From: Halalkalicoccus jeotgali B3
Lineage (GTDB): Archaea > Halobacteriota > Halobacteria > Halobacteriales > Halalkalicoccaceae
NCBI RefSeq assembly: GCF_000196895.1
Contig: NC_014297.1
Coordinates: forward strand, 1-64,000
Direction: 5' to 3'
Length of the DNA: 64,000 nucleotides
Shown here: positions 46,171 to 54,882 of the stretch, in pieces
Position numbering within the stretch: position 1 is the stretch's first letter
Layout of the letters: each line of letters starts with the position of its first letter
Position numbers and translations under genes: made by a program
The notes under the pieces: model-generated
What the model saw: the letters and a program-made list of their open reading frames with translations, nothing else
Databases searched by the model: none
Told to the model about the DNA's origin: nothing

Positions 46171-47152
46171 GCCCGAGCAGGTCGAACGGGTAGCCGTTGT
46201 CGTTCTCGGCGGCGTGTTCGTAGACGACGTGAGCCGCGGCCACGTCCTGAATGGCCAGTCCCGTCGAGTCGAACACCGTCACGCCGTCCTTGGGCGTGCG
46301 TCCCTCCCGGTTCCCGACGACGATCTCGCCGATCGCGGCGTGGATGTCCGCGTCGGTCAGGACGCCCGTGTTGTAGGGGACGTTGATCTCGCCCGAGTGG
46401 GTGGTCTGGGCGTGGTCGTCGATGACGAGTTTCGCGTCGAGGAGGACCTCGTCCGCGATCTCGTGTTTGCCCTCGGCGTCCGCGCCCATCGCGTTGATGT
46501 GGGTGTGCTCGCCGACCACCTCGGGAGAGACGAGCGGGCTCTCGACCGGCGTCACGGTCGAGAGGACGTCACAGGAGGCGGCCTCCTCGATCGACCCGGC
46601 CGAAACGTCGAAGCGACCCTCGAAACGCGAGACGAACCGCTCGACGCGCTCGTCGTCGAGGTCGCTGATCACGACCCGCTCGATGGGACGGATCTCGGCG
46701 ATGGCCTCCAGTTGGGTGTACGCCTGGACGCCCGCGCCGACGATCCCCATCGAGCTCGCGTCGGGGACGGCGAGGTGGTCGGTGGCGACCGCGGCGGCCG
46801 CGCCGGTGCGCTGCATCGTGAGTTCGGTGCCGTCCATGACCGCGAGCGGAAGTGCCGTCTCGGGGTCCGAGTAGATCATCGTGCCGAGCACCGTCGGCAG
46901 GTCGTGATCGCGCGGGTTGTCCGGGTGGACGTTCACCCACTTGATGCCGGCGGCGTCCCACGATCCGGCGTCGAGATACGCGGGCATCGAGCGGAAGTCG
47001 CCGTTGTACTGGGGCAGGTCGATGTAGGATTTGGGCGGCATCTGGGCGTCGCCGCGCTCGTAGGCCGCAAAGGCGTCCTCGATCGCGGGGATGAGCTCCG
47101 AGAGGCGCGCGTTCTCGGCGACGTCCTCGCCGTTCAAAAGCAGCGTTTGCAT
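46163..47152 (-). CDS. Ornithine cyclodeaminase / mu-crystallin family protein
   Basis: 329-residue NAD-dependent enzyme of the OCD/mu-crystallin family, which includes archaeal alanine dehydrogenase and ornithine cyclodeaminase. MPPKSYIDLP, GIKWVNVHPDNP and the Rossmann motif GIVGAGVQAYTQLEAI are typical; TVTPVESPLVSPE and AMGADAEGKHEI follow. Reductive amination of pyruvate, conversion of ornithine to proline or ketimine reduction are all possible. It stands alone, without an arginine or proline operon. Confidence 0.88.
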   Translation of the reverse strand: MQTLLLNGEDVAENARLSELIPAIEDAFAAYERGDAQMPPKSYIDLPQYNGDFRSMPAYLDAGSWDAAGIKWVNVHPDNPRDHDLPTVLGTMIYSDPETALPLAVMDGTELTMQRTGAAAAVATDHLAVPDASSMGIVGAGVQAYTQLEAIAEIRPIERVVISDLDDERVERFVSRFEGRFDVSAGSIEEAASCDVLSTVTPVESPLVSPEVVGEHTHINAMGADAEGKHEIADEVLLDAKLVIDDHAQTTHSGEINVPYNTGVLTDADIHAAIGEIVVGNREGRTPKDGVTVFDSTGLAIQDVAAAHVVYEHAAENDNGYPFDLLGLN

Positions 47153-47359
47153 AGCGGCAACTATCGCGGAGCCCTACTTAATTCCATCTGAACGGGTAGA
47201 CCGGCGGTTCGAAACGTAATCGGGGTGACGACTGACTGCGCGGGACGTCCGATACACACCGCAGACGACGAGTTTCGTCGCCTCGCGAGCCGACGGAACC
47301 TCGCCCCACACGGCCCGGGCCGGCACCGACTTTATTGACTCGGATACTCGAGGGAGGAT

Positions 47360-47509
47360 ATGGCCTTTCGAACGACGGCCGGGTGGTCGCTGATCACGTC
47401 CGGAATCGTCACGCTCGTGCTAGCGTACCTGCCGTATCCCTCGTTTTACTGGGGAATCGGTCTCCTCGTCGTGGGCGTTCTCCTGTTCGTGACTCGACGG
47501 ATAATATAA
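47360..47509 (+). CDS. 49-residue membrane protein
   Basis: MAFRTTAGWS followed by two hydrophobic segments (about 10-24 and 31-45) and a basic end TRRII. CTTTATTG at 47329-47336 is 24-31 bp before the ATG, and GGGAGG lies just ahead of it. The composition (few charged residues, two helices) is that of a small membrane protein. No family is recognised. It is below the size of most gene calls but is well supported by its promoter. Confidence 0.55.
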   Translation: MAFRTTAGWSLITSGIVTLVLAYLPYPSFYWGIGLLVVGVLLFVTRRII

Positions 47510-47743
47510 GCGGATCACGCATCCGACGGTTCGGATGGGATCACACCGTCGTTTTCCGGGCGATCAGCCGCGGGTAGGCATCGGAAATCGCGATGCAATC
47601 GCCCGAGGATAGTGACGAACGCCTGAAAAAGCAAAGCGAGTTCGTATCCGACTACCGATCGCGTTCTTCGGACGGACGAGCGGTCGATAGGAGGCGATCC
47701 GGGACCGATTTCACATCGACGGGCGAAGTGAAGCTTCCTCGCC
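47510..47743. other. Intergenic region, nothing recognised
   Basis: 234 bp between the 49-residue membrane protein and the 3' end of the thermosome gene. One open frame begins at 47593 but overlaps the chaperonin GGM tail and has no protein-like features. No hairpin with a T-run is seen. Confidence 0.4.
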
Positions 47744-49408
47744 TCACATCGCGCCGCCCATGCCGCCCATACCGCCCATGCCGCCCATACCGCCGGGCGC
47801 GCCGCCCTCGTCGTCGCCCTTGTCCGTCGAGAGGTCGCCGGCGGAGATGATGTCGTCGATCTTGAGCACGAGGTTCGCCGCCTCCGTCGCGGAGGTCAGC
47901 GCCTGCTCTTTGGCGTGAGCCGGCTCGACGATGCCCGCCTCGAAGGTGTCCTCGACGTCGCCCGAGAACACGTTCAGTCCGGCGTGTTCGTCGCCCGACT
48001 CGTGGGCCGAGCGCAGGTCCACGAGCGTGTCGATCGAATCGAGGCCGGCGTTCTCCGCGAGCACACGGGGAACGAGTTCGAGCGCGTCCGCGAAGGCCTC
48101 GACGGCGAGCTGCTCGCGACCCGAAACGGAGTCGGCGTAGTCACGCAGGCGCGAGGCGACTTCGACCTCGACTGCGCCGCCGCCCGCCAGCACGCGACCG
48201 TCCGAAACGGTCTGTGCGACGACTTCGAGCGCGTCGCTGATTCCCCGTTCGAGCTCGTCGACGACGTGCTCGGTCGAGCCCCGAAGGAGCAAGGTGACGC
48301 CGTGGGCGTCCTCGCCGGTGACGTAGAACATCTCGTCGGTCTCGTCGCGCGTGACGCTACCGTAGCCGAGTTCGGCCTCGGTCGCGCTGTCGAGATCGGA
48401 GACGACCGCGGCGTCGAGAACCTCCTTCAAGAACTCGAGGTCGGACTTCTTCGCGCGCCGGACCGCCAGGATGCCCTCCTTCGCGAGGTAGTGCTGGGCG
48501 AGGTCGTCGATGCCCTTCTGGCAGAAGACGACGTTCGCGCCGGTCTCTTTGATCTGCTCGACTTTCTGTTTGAGCTGGGCCTCCTCCTGATCGAGGAACT
48601 GCTGGAGCTGGTCGGGACTGTCGATGCTCACATTCGTATCGGCGTTGGCCTCCTCGACCTCGATGGCCTCGTTCAGCAGGAGGACCTTCGCGTCCTCGAC
48701 CTCGGTGGGCATGTCGTCGTGGACGGGGTCCTTATCGACGATGGCCCCCTCGAGGAGTTCGCTCTCGCTCGCGGAGCGGCCGGTCTGGGTCTCGATTTCG
48801 AGGAACTCGAGGTCGACGACGTTGTCGCCCTCGTCGGTCTCGACGGTGACCTGGCTGACTGCGTCGACGATCAGCTGGGCGAGGTGCTCCTTGTTGAGCT
48901 CGGCGCCTTTGCCGGTCATCGACGTCTCAGCGACCTTCTTCAGGAGCTCCTCGTCGTTCGAATCGACCTGCTCGGCGACGTTGTCGACCTCCTGGCGGGC
49001 CTGCTCGCTCGCCATGTGGAAGCCCTTGATGATCGCCGTCGGGTGGATGTCCTGTTCGAGGAGGTCCTCGGCGTTTTTCAGGAGCTCGCCAGCGATCGCG
49101 ACCGCAGTCGTGGTGCCGTCGCCGGCCTCGTCCTCCTGCGTCTCGGCGACTTCGATGATCATCTCGGCCGTCGGGTTGTCGATGTCCATCTCCTTGAGGA
49201 TGGTCACGCCGTCGTTGGTGATGGTGACCGAGCCCATCGAGTCGACGAGCATCTTGTCCATCCCCTTGGGGCCGAGCGTCGAGCGAACCGACTCCGCCAC
49301 CGCTCGTGCCGCAGAGATGTTGTAATCCTGCGCGTTGCGGTCCTGTACGCGCTGTGCGTCGTCACCCATGATGATCATGGGCTGACCCTGCTGCATTCGC
49401 TGGCTCAT
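47744..49408 (-). CDS. Thermosome subunit (group II chaperonin)
   Basis: ATP-dependent folding machine subunit forming a double ring with built-in lid. The 554-residue protein starts MSQRMQQGQPMIIMG. ATP-site motifs are GPKGMDKML, NDGVTIL and GDGTTTAVAIAGELL (about 90-105), and the lid region includes VVFCQKGIDDLAQHY. The C-terminus is a Gly-Met repeat (GGMGGMGGM), typical of haloarchaeal subunits. The promoter box is TTTTTATATA on the minus strand (plus 49436-49445); an ATG two codons upstream (49414) is also possible. Haloarchaea have two or three subunits; which of them this is cannot be told. Confidence 0.95.
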   Translation of the reverse strand: MSQRMQQGQPMIIMGDDAQRVQDRNAQDYNISAARAVAESVRSTLGPKGMDKMLVDSMGSVTITNDGVTILKEMDIDNPTAEMIIEVAETQEDEAGDGTTTAVAIAGELLKNAEDLLEQDIHPTAIIKGFHMASEQARQEVDNVAEQVDSNDEELLKKVAETSMTGKGAELNKEHLAQLIVDAVSQVTVETDEGDNVVDLEFLEIETQTGRSASESELLEGAIVDKDPVHDDMPTEVEDAKVLLLNEAIEVEEANADTNVSIDSPDQLQQFLDQEEAQLKQKVEQIKETGANVVFCQKGIDDLAQHYLAKEGILAVRRAKKSDLEFLKEVLDAAVVSDLDSATEAELGYGSVTRDETDEMFYVTGEDAHGVTLLLRGSTEHVVDELERGISDALEVVAQTVSDGRVLAGGGAVEVEVASRLRDYADSVSGREQLAVEAFADALELVPRVLAENAGLDSIDTLVDLRSAHESGDEHAGLNVFSGDVEDTFEAGIVEPAHAKEQALTSATEAANLVLKIDDIISAGDLSTDKGDDEGGAPGGMGGMGGMGGMGGAM

Positions 49409-49435
49409 AGTCATCCGAATCGTTGTTTGTGGTTC

Positions 49436-49445
49436 TATATAAAAA
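49436..49445 (-). promoter_or_regulatory. TATA box of the thermosome gene
   Basis: On the minus strand TTTTTATATA precedes the starts at 49414 and 49408 by about 22-37 bp. It is an almost ideal archaeal TATA element, in keeping with high, heat-inducible expression. Confidence 0.7.
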
Positions 49446-49576
49446 TACCGGTTTCCGCCAATCCGGTGTCTTTCGCAGACCGAAGGATATCGGTCGAAAT
49501 ACCTGTTTTCCGGTACATCACGCCGATTCATGTGACATGCTATCAGTGTTCTCCAGGTGAACGGCGGTTCGATTAG

Positions 49577-49735
49577 AAGTGGTTTAAATACAGAACGGGT
49601 ACGGGAGCCTCCGGGAGGGCGACCCCTACGTCGGCGACCGACTGTCGGGGTATGAAGCAGGCCGACACGTAGTGGATCGCTTCTCTCCTCGGTCCGTTCG
49701 GAACTGCCAGAATCGTTAATAAGAAGAAAATGGTA
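49577..49735 (+). other. TATA-led intergenic stretch, candidate small RNA
   Basis: GGTTTAAATA at 49579-49588 is a good TATA element, yet no ORF starts in the right place. The following 130 bp can fold: TCGGC with GCCGA (near 49635 and 49663, a 2-nt bulge extending to ACG/CGT) and CCGACTGTCGG inside. It ends before the small membrane-protein gene at 49745. It may be a non-coding RNA or just a long leader for that gene. Confidence 0.35.
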
Positions 49736-49744
49736 TATGATCCC

Positions 49745-50047
49745 ATGGTGAGCGAACTGGACCGCTGGTTTCAGCCACGGAATCGGACGGAGGTGATAGT
49801 CGGTCTCGTGGTCGGGTACTGTCTGGTCGGGCTTCTCGTCTCGTATTGGGGAGGCGGGATCGACTGGGACAACCCCGCCGTCATCGCATGGGTCGGAACC
49901 GTGACGTCGGTCACGGTCGGTGCGCTGATAGGCGCGTTCGGTATCGTCACGGGGGATTACTACCGACGGCGAGAACCGTACCTCACCGGAATGAAAGTCT
50001 TCGGCGCAATAGCGCTGCTTTCGGTCGCCAGCATTGCGGTCGTATAA
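49745..50047 (+). CDS. Small membrane protein with three TM helices
   Basis: 100-residue protein starting MVSELDRWFQPRNRTEVI. Three hydrophobic stretches (about 18-36, 44-67 and 82-100) separated by short loops, the second loop being basic (YYRRREP). An in-frame ATG at 49730 adds five residues. CGTTAATAAG (about 49714-49723) may be the TATA element. The family is not recognised. It lies between thermosome and mcm but is clearly separate from both. Confidence 0.7.
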   Translation: MVSELDRWFQPRNRTEVIVGLVVGYCLVGLLVSYWGGGIDWDNPAVIAWVGTVTSVTVGALIGAFGIVTGDYYRRREPYLTGMKVFGAIALLSVASIAVV

Positions 50048-50086
50048 GCGCCGCACCGCAAGCGAACGAGAGTGGGCGAGGGGGGT

Positions 50087-50308
50087 TTAGTGCAAGTTTG
50101 TGCGAGGAGTGGTGCCCACAGCGTTACCGGACGGAGTCCTGTAGAAAACCGGAACGCTCTGAGTTCCGGTGACGCCCATAGGTGCGAGGACACCCGACGT
50201 CACCGGAAGTCTTCGATTTCCGAGACGCAGGGACGGCGAAACCGTCTCTTATGAGTAAAGAAGTGCGTTCCGAAGGTTCATACTCGGTCGGGGGCTACAG
50301 AAAGTAGT
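50087..50308 (+). other. Structured leader candidate upstream of mcm
   Basis: The stretch contains overlapping, mutually exclusive stems: CGTTACCGG (50122-50130) with CCGGTGACG (50166-50174); the same CCGGTGACG with CGTCACCGG (50198-50206); and CCGGAA (50149-50154) with TTCCGG (50164-50169). GAGACG/CGTCTC (50222-50227 with 50243-50248) forms another stem. GTTTAG (50086-50091) could be a TATA element for such a leader, but CTTATGA (50248-50254) may be a nearer promoter. Confidence 0.4.
50251..50307 (+). CDS. 18-codon ORF just before mcm
   Basis: ATGAGTAAAG opens an 18-codon frame encoding MSKEVRSEGSYSVGGYRK, which ends one base before the mcm ATG. It may be a short upstream ORF that affects mcm translation, or a chance frame. 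Position is its only support. Confidence 0.3.
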   Translation: MSKEVRSEGSYSVGGYRK

Positions 50309-52411
50309 ATGGCTAGTGCGGAGAATCAGGAGCTTGTCGGCCGCTTCGAGGAGTTCTATCGGACCTATTATCACGACGAGATCGGCACGCTGGCACAGCA
50401 CTACCCGAACGAACAGCGTTCGCTCTATCTCGACTGGGCCGACCTGAACCGCTTCGACCCCGACGTTGCCGACGACTTTCGAAATCAGCCCGAGCAGATG
50501 CAACCGTACGCCGAGGAGGCGCTTCGCCTCTACGACCTCCCGGTCGACGTGAGCCTCGGGCAGGCCCACGTCCGGGTCCGGAACCTCCCCGGCGCGACCG
50601 ACATCCGGGAGATCCGCTCGAAGAACGTCAATACGCTCGTCGAGGTGCGTGGAATCGTCCGCAAGGCCACCGACGTCCGCCCGAAGATCGAGCAGGCGGC
50701 CTTCGAGTGCCAGCGCTGTGGCACCCTCACCCGGATCCCACAGACCGGCGGCGATTTCCAGGAGCCCCACCAGTGTTCGGGCTGTGAACGCCAGGGCCCG
50801 TTCAGGATCAACTTCGACCAGTCGGAGTTCATCGACGCCCAGAAGCTCCGCGTACAGGAGAGTCCCGAGGGGCTGCGCGGCGGCGAGACGCCCCAGAGCC
50901 TGGACGTCCACATCGAGGACGATGTGACTGGCGAGGTCACCGCGGGCGATCACGTCCGCGTGACGGGCGTGCTCCACCTCGAACAGCAGGGCTCGAACCA
51001 GGAGAAGTCGACCATGTTCGACATCTACATGGACGGCCACGCGGTCGAGGTCGAAGAGGAGCAGTTCGAGGACATGGAGATCACCAACGAGGACAAACAG
51101 GCCATCGTCGAACTCTCCTCAGATCCGAACATCTACGAGCGGATGGTCGACAGCCTCGCACCCTCGATCTACGGCCATCGCCAGGCGAAACTCGCGATGA
51201 CCCTCCAGCTGTTTTCCGGGGTGACGAAACACCTGCCCGACGGCTCGCGCACCCGCGGTGATATGCACATGCTCCTGATCGGGGACCCCGGGACCGGGAA
51301 GTCCGCGCTGTTGCAGTACATCCGCAACATCGCGCCGCGTTCCGTGTACACCTCCGGGAAGGGCTCCTCATCAGCGGGGCTGACGGCCGCCGCAGTACGC
51401 GACGACTTCGGCGAGGGCCAGCAGTGGACGCTTGAGGCCGGCGCACTGGTGCTCGCCGACCGAGGCATCGCCGCGGTCGACGAACTGGACAAGATGCGCC
51501 CCGAGGACCGCTCGGCGATGCACGAGGCGCTCGAACAGCAGTCGATCTCGATCTCGAAGGCCGGGATCAACGCCACCCTCAAATCGCGGTGTTCGCTTCT
51601 GGGTGCGGCAAACCCGAAGTACGGGCGGTTCGACCAGTACGAGCCAATCGGCGAGCAGATCGACCTCGAACCCGCGCTGATCTCGCGGTTCGATCTGATC
51701 TTCACCGTTACGGACAAACCGGACCCCGACGAGGACCGCAAGCTCGCCCAGCACATCCTCCAGACGAACTATGCCGGCGAGTTGAACACCCAGCGGACCA
51801 ACCTCCCCTCGCCCGACGTCACCCGCGAGGAGGTCGACGCTGTCACCGAGGAGGTCGCCCCCGACATCGACGCCGAGTTGCTGAGAAAGTACATCGCGTA
51901 CGCCCAACAGAGCTGTTTCCCCCGGATGACCGACGAGGCCCGCGAGGCGATCCAGGAGTTCTACGTCGACCTACGCTCGAAGGGCGCCGACGAGGACGCA
52001 CCCGTCCCCGTCACGGCCCGGAAGCTCGAAGCGCTCGTCAGGCTCGCGGAGGCGAGCGCCCGCGTCCGGCTTTCCGATACCGTCGAGCGCGAGGACGCCG
52101 AACGCGTCATCGAGATCGTGCGCTCCTGTCTGCAGGACATCGGCGTCGACCCCGAAACCGGCGAGTACGACGTCGACGTGATCGAGACGGGCCGCTCGAA
52201 GACCCAGCGGGATCGAGTGAAGGGAATCAAGGAGATCATTCGCGAGCTACAGGAGGAGTACGACGGCGAACCCGGCGCACCCCAAGAGAAAGTCATCGAA
52301 CGGGCCGCCGAGGCGGGCATCGAGGACAGCAAGGCCGAACACGAGATCCAGAAGCTTCGGGACAAGGGCGAGATCTATTCGCCCGATCAGGACCACCTCA
52401 GGCTGGTCTGA
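50309..52411 (+). CDS. mcm: MCM replicative DNA helicase
   Basis: Hexameric replicative helicase, 700 residues. Domains: N-terminal helical and OB region with a zinc site (CQRCGTL about 131-137, CSGCERQ about 156-162), then the AAA+ domain with Walker A GDPGTGKSALLQ (about 324-335), Walker B AAVDELDKMRPED (about 388) and arginine-finger SRFDLIF. A C-terminal winged helix ends at residue 700. Haloarchaeal mcm genes often carry inteins; this one has none. It is monocistronic and convergent with hisA. Confidence 0.96.
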   Translation: MASAENQELVGRFEEFYRTYYHDEIGTLAQHYPNEQRSLYLDWADLNRFDPDVADDFRNQPEQMQPYAEEALRLYDLPVDVSLGQAHVRVRNLPGATDIREIRSKNVNTLVEVRGIVRKATDVRPKIEQAAFECQRCGTLTRIPQTGGDFQEPHQCSGCERQGPFRINFDQSEFIDAQKLRVQESPEGLRGGETPQSLDVHIEDDVTGEVTAGDHVRVTGVLHLEQQGSNQEKSTMFDIYMDGHAVEVEEEQFEDMEITNEDKQAIVELSSDPNIYERMVDSLAPSIYGHRQAKLAMTLQLFSGVTKHLPDGSRTRGDMHMLLIGDPGTGKSALLQYIRNIAPRSVYTSGKGSSSAGLTAAAVRDDFGEGQQWTLEAGALVLADRGIAAVDELDKMRPEDRSAMHEALEQQSISISKAGINATLKSRCSLLGAANPKYGRFDQYEPIGEQIDLEPALISRFDLIFTVTDKPDPDEDRKLAQHILQTNYAGELNTQRTNLPSPDVTREEVDAVTEEVAPDIDAELLRKYIAYAQQSCFPRMTDEAREAIQEFYVDLRSKGADEDAPVPVTARKLEALVRLAEASARVRLSDTVEREDAERVIEIVRSCLQDIGVDPETGEYDVDVIETGRSKTQRDRVKGIKEIIRELQEEYDGEPGAPQEKVIERAAEAGIEDSKAEHEIQKLRDKGEIYSPDQDHLRLV

Positions 52412-52415
52412 GGAC

Positions 52416-53144
52416 TTAGGAGACCGCTTCGATCGCTTCTTCGAGCGAGAACCGCCCCTCGTAGAGTGCGGTCCCGACGACGACCGCGTCCGCACCGGCC
52501 GCCTTCAGCGCGCGGATGTCGTCGAGGCTGGCGACCCCGCCGCTGGCGACGACGGGGATCGACACCGCCTCGGCGACCCGTTCGACCGGGTCTGTTTTTA
52601 CGCCCTCCAACTGACCTTCGACGTCCACGTTCGTAAAGAGGATCGCGCCGGCACCCAACTCCTCGTAGCGGGCGGCGACCTCGGCGGGGTCCAACCCGGT
52701 GCCTTCGGTCCATCCCGAGACGACGACCTCACCCTCTTTCGCGTCGAGGCCGACCATCACGCTGTTCTCGTGTTCTTCGCTGATCTCCCGAACGATCTCG
52801 GGGCTCTCGACCGCCGCCGTGCCGAGGATCACGCGGTCGACGCCCCGATCCAGTAGTTCGATCGCGTCCTCGGCGGTCCGAATCCCCCCGCCCAGTTGGA
52901 CTGCGAGCTCGCTGTCGACGGTTTCGAGGACGGCCGCGACTGCCGCGGCGTTTTCCCGTTCACCCTCGAAGGCGCCGTCGAGATCGACCAGATGGAGAGT
53001 GCGTGCGCCGGCTTCGACCCAGCGACGGGCGGCCGCGGCGGGCTCGCCGTAGCGTTTCTCGGTGCCGCGTTCGCCCTGTACCAGCTGGACGACCTCGCCG
53101 TCCTGCATATCGACCGCAGGAATCACCTCGAATTCCTCGAACAT
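52416..53144 (-). CDS. hisA: HisA, ProFAR isomerase
   Basis: Fourth step of histidine synthesis: Amadori isomerisation of ProFAR to PRFAR. 242 residues, TIM barrel with two-fold symmetry: catalytic Asp in VIPAVDMQDGE (about 7-17) and phosphate loops LGGGIRTAED and VASGGVASLDD. The second catalytic Asp is in SGWTEGTGLD. The ATG at 53144 gives the family N-terminus (MFEEFEVIPAVD). HisI, another histidine enzyme, is encoded 2.8 kb away, but no operon links them. Confidence 0.95.
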   Translation of the reverse strand: MFEEFEVIPAVDMQDGEVVQLVQGERGTEKRYGEPAAAARRWVEAGARTLHLVDLDGAFEGERENAAAVAAVLETVDSELAVQLGGGIRTAEDAIELLDRGVDRVILGTAAVESPEIVREISEEHENSVMVGLDAKEGEVVVSGWTEGTGLDPAEVAARYEELGAGAILFTNVDVEGQLEGVKTDPVERVAEAVSIPVVASGGVASLDDIRALKAAGADAVVVGTALYEGRFSLEEAIEAVS

Positions 53145-53234
53145 GGTGTCGCCCACGGAGAGTGCGGGCCTAAACACACCGGTCGGAGTCCGCGACGTCG
53201 ATCCCCGTCTACAGGCGCTCAAGCGGGTTTTGGT

Positions 53235-53256
53235 CGGCCAAATTTACGGCCAAATT
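53235..53256 (+). promoter_or_regulatory. Tandem CGGCCAAATT repeats
   Basis: Two copies of CGGCCAAATT begin at 53235 and 53247, 12 bp apart, with AATTATAT immediately following. They lie between divergent hisA and the ferredoxin gene. They look like a binding site next to a TATA element, but which gene it serves is unclear. Confidence 0.45.
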
Positions 53257-53364
53257 ATATCAGAATGTAGCCGTTGTGGGGTTCGAGAGTGCCGTAATCC
53301 GTAAAAGAGATGATCTGGAAATGAACAGCAAGGTCTAACAGGTATGCCGACGAACGGTCGAGTG

Positions 53365-53754
53365 ATGCCAACAGTAGAATACCTCAACTACGAGACGCTG
53401 GACGACCAGGGCTGGGACATCGACGACGACGACCTCTTCGACCAGGCCGCCGACGCCGGCCTCGACGAGGAGGACTACGGGAGTCTCGACGTCAACGAGG
53501 GCGAGTACATCCTCGAGGCCGCCGAGGCCCAGGGCTACGACTGGCCCTTCTCGTGTCGCGCCGGTGCGTGTGCGAACTGCGCGGCGATCCTCAAGGAAGG
53601 CGAGATCGAGATGGACATGCAACAGATCCTCTCAGACGAGGAAGTCGACGACAAGAACGTCCGTCTGACCTGCATCGGTTCGCCCGCCGCCGACACGGTC
53701 AAGATCGTCTACAACGCGAAACACCTCGACTACCTCCAGAACCGCGTCATCTGA
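53365..53754 (+). CDS. Plant-type 2Fe-2S ferredoxin
   Basis: Haloarchaeal ferredoxin, 129 residues before Met removal, beginning PTVEYLNYE. The cluster ligands are CRAGACANC (Cys about 64, 69 and 72) and a distant Cys in [12 protein letters not shown]. It has the acidic N-terminal insertion of about 40 residues known from halophilic ferredoxins. It carries electrons for 2-oxoacid:ferredoxin oxidoreductases and for ferredoxin-dependent reductases such as nitrite reductase. An earlier in-frame ATG (53344) would add seven residues that known proteins lack. Confidence 0.95.
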   Translation: MPTVEYLNYETLDDQGWDIDDDDLFDQAADAGLDEEDYGSLDVNEGEYILEAAEAQGYDWPFSCRAGACANCAAILKEGEIEMDMQQILSDEEVDDKNVRLTCIGSPAADTVKIVYNAKHLDYLQNRVI

Positions 53755-53828
53755 GAACGGTCGTTCCGTCGTTTCGTTCACTTTTTCGAGCCACAAAATA
53801 TACACCCGCCGGCCACGGCTTCACAGCC

Positions 53829-54839
53829 GTGTTCGCTACGGTACCGGACCTCCTGCGTTTGCTCTGTGTTCCCGTCCTCGCCTGGGCGGCCCATCGGGAC
53901 GTGCGGACCCGCCGGGTTCCCGCTCGGACGTGGACGCCGCTGTTCGCGCTCGCGGCCGTCCTCTTCGTCTGGGACGGGATCGCCTCCTATTTCGCGGGCG
54001 GGCTGACGTGGGCGTACTTCCTCGTCGGGGCGGCGATCAGCCTGTTACTCGTGATCCCCGCCGCCTACGGGTTCTGGCGCTTCGGGGCGTTCGGCGGCGC
54101 GGACGCGAAGGCCCTGATCGTTCTTGCACTGCTCTTTCCGACCTATCCCACCTACGAGATCGGGCCCTATTTGGTGCCGGTCGTCGCGACCCCCACTGGG
54201 GCGTTCGCGCTGACGATCCTCGCCAACACTGTCCTCGTCGGGGCCTGTTACCCGCTCGTGCTCGCGGTCCGGAACGCGCTTTCGGGCCGGCTCACGGCGC
54301 TGATGGTCGTCGGCCGGCCGGTCCACTGGTCGGACGCCGAGCGGACCCACGGGCGAGTGCTCGAGGACGGCGAGGGGTTCACCCGGTCGGGACTCGACCT
54401 CGACGCCCTGCGGATGTACCTTCGCTGGCGCGGGACGACGCTTTCGGCGCTGCGAGAGGATCCCGCACGCTTCCGGGATCCCGGCTCGTTGCCCGCCGAA
54501 CCGGCCCCGGCGGGCGACGGCGCGATCGCGGACGGTGGTGAGCAAACCGACGGGTTGCGATCCCCCTCGGACCTCCGACCTGACGGCGGTGAGCGAACGA
54601 ACCCGTCGCGAAGGAACGAGGACGAGTGGGGCGCGGAGGCCTTTCTCGCGGACGTCGGGTCGGCCTACGGCACGACCGCCGAAGGCTTGCGCGAGGGGCT
54701 GGACGTGCTCACCACCCGCGAGACGGTATGGATCTCGCCGGGGATCCCGTTTCTGGTCCCGATCCTCGTGGGTCTGCTGGTCGCGCTCGTCTACGGCGAC
54801 GTGCTGACCGGCGCCCTCCGGATCGTGGGTGTGGTATAG
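53829..54839 (+). CDS. Prepilin/prearchaellin peptidase (PibD-like)
   Basis: Membrane aspartyl protease that cuts class III signal peptides of pilins and archaellins. The 336-residue protein starts at GTG; AATATAC (about 53797-53803) lies some 26 bp upstream, so it is probably leaderless. The catalytic aspartates are in WAAHRDVRTRRVP (about 16-28) and FGAFGGADAKALI (about 86-98, the GxHyD motif). Six or more helices are followed by a soluble acidic insertion (about 165-305) and a final membrane helix. The long linker is typical of haloarchaea. No pilin genes are near. Confidence 0.88.
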   Translation: MFATVPDLLRLLCVPVLAWAAHRDVRTRRVPARTWTPLFALAAVLFVWDGIASYFAGGLTWAYFLVGAAISLLLVIPAAYGFWRFGAFGGADAKALIVLALLFPTYPTYEIGPYLVPVVATPTGAFALTILANTVLVGACYPLVLAVRNALSGRLTALMVVGRPVHWSDAERTHGRVLEDGEGFTRSGLDLDALRMYLRWRGTTLSALREDPARFRDPGSLPAEPAPAGDGAIADGGEQTDGLRSPSDLRPDGGERTNPSRRNEDEWGAEAFLADVGSAYGTTAEGLREGLDVLTTRETVWISPGIPFLVPILVGLLVALVYGDVLTGALRIVGVV

Positions 54840-54882
54840 CGTGACGTAAACACTATAACGCTCGGCCCGAAGCACTCGGACG

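Noticed and set aside
47915-49576. A 553-codon plus-strand frame opposite the thermosome gene.
   Set aside because: Low-complexity Leu/Val/Asp shadow of the chaperonin.
50072-50254. 60-codon frame upstream of mcm, possibly the remnant of a TnpB-type transposase gene.
   Set aside because: No transposase motif or element end can be seen; the stretch is better described by its potential RNA stems.
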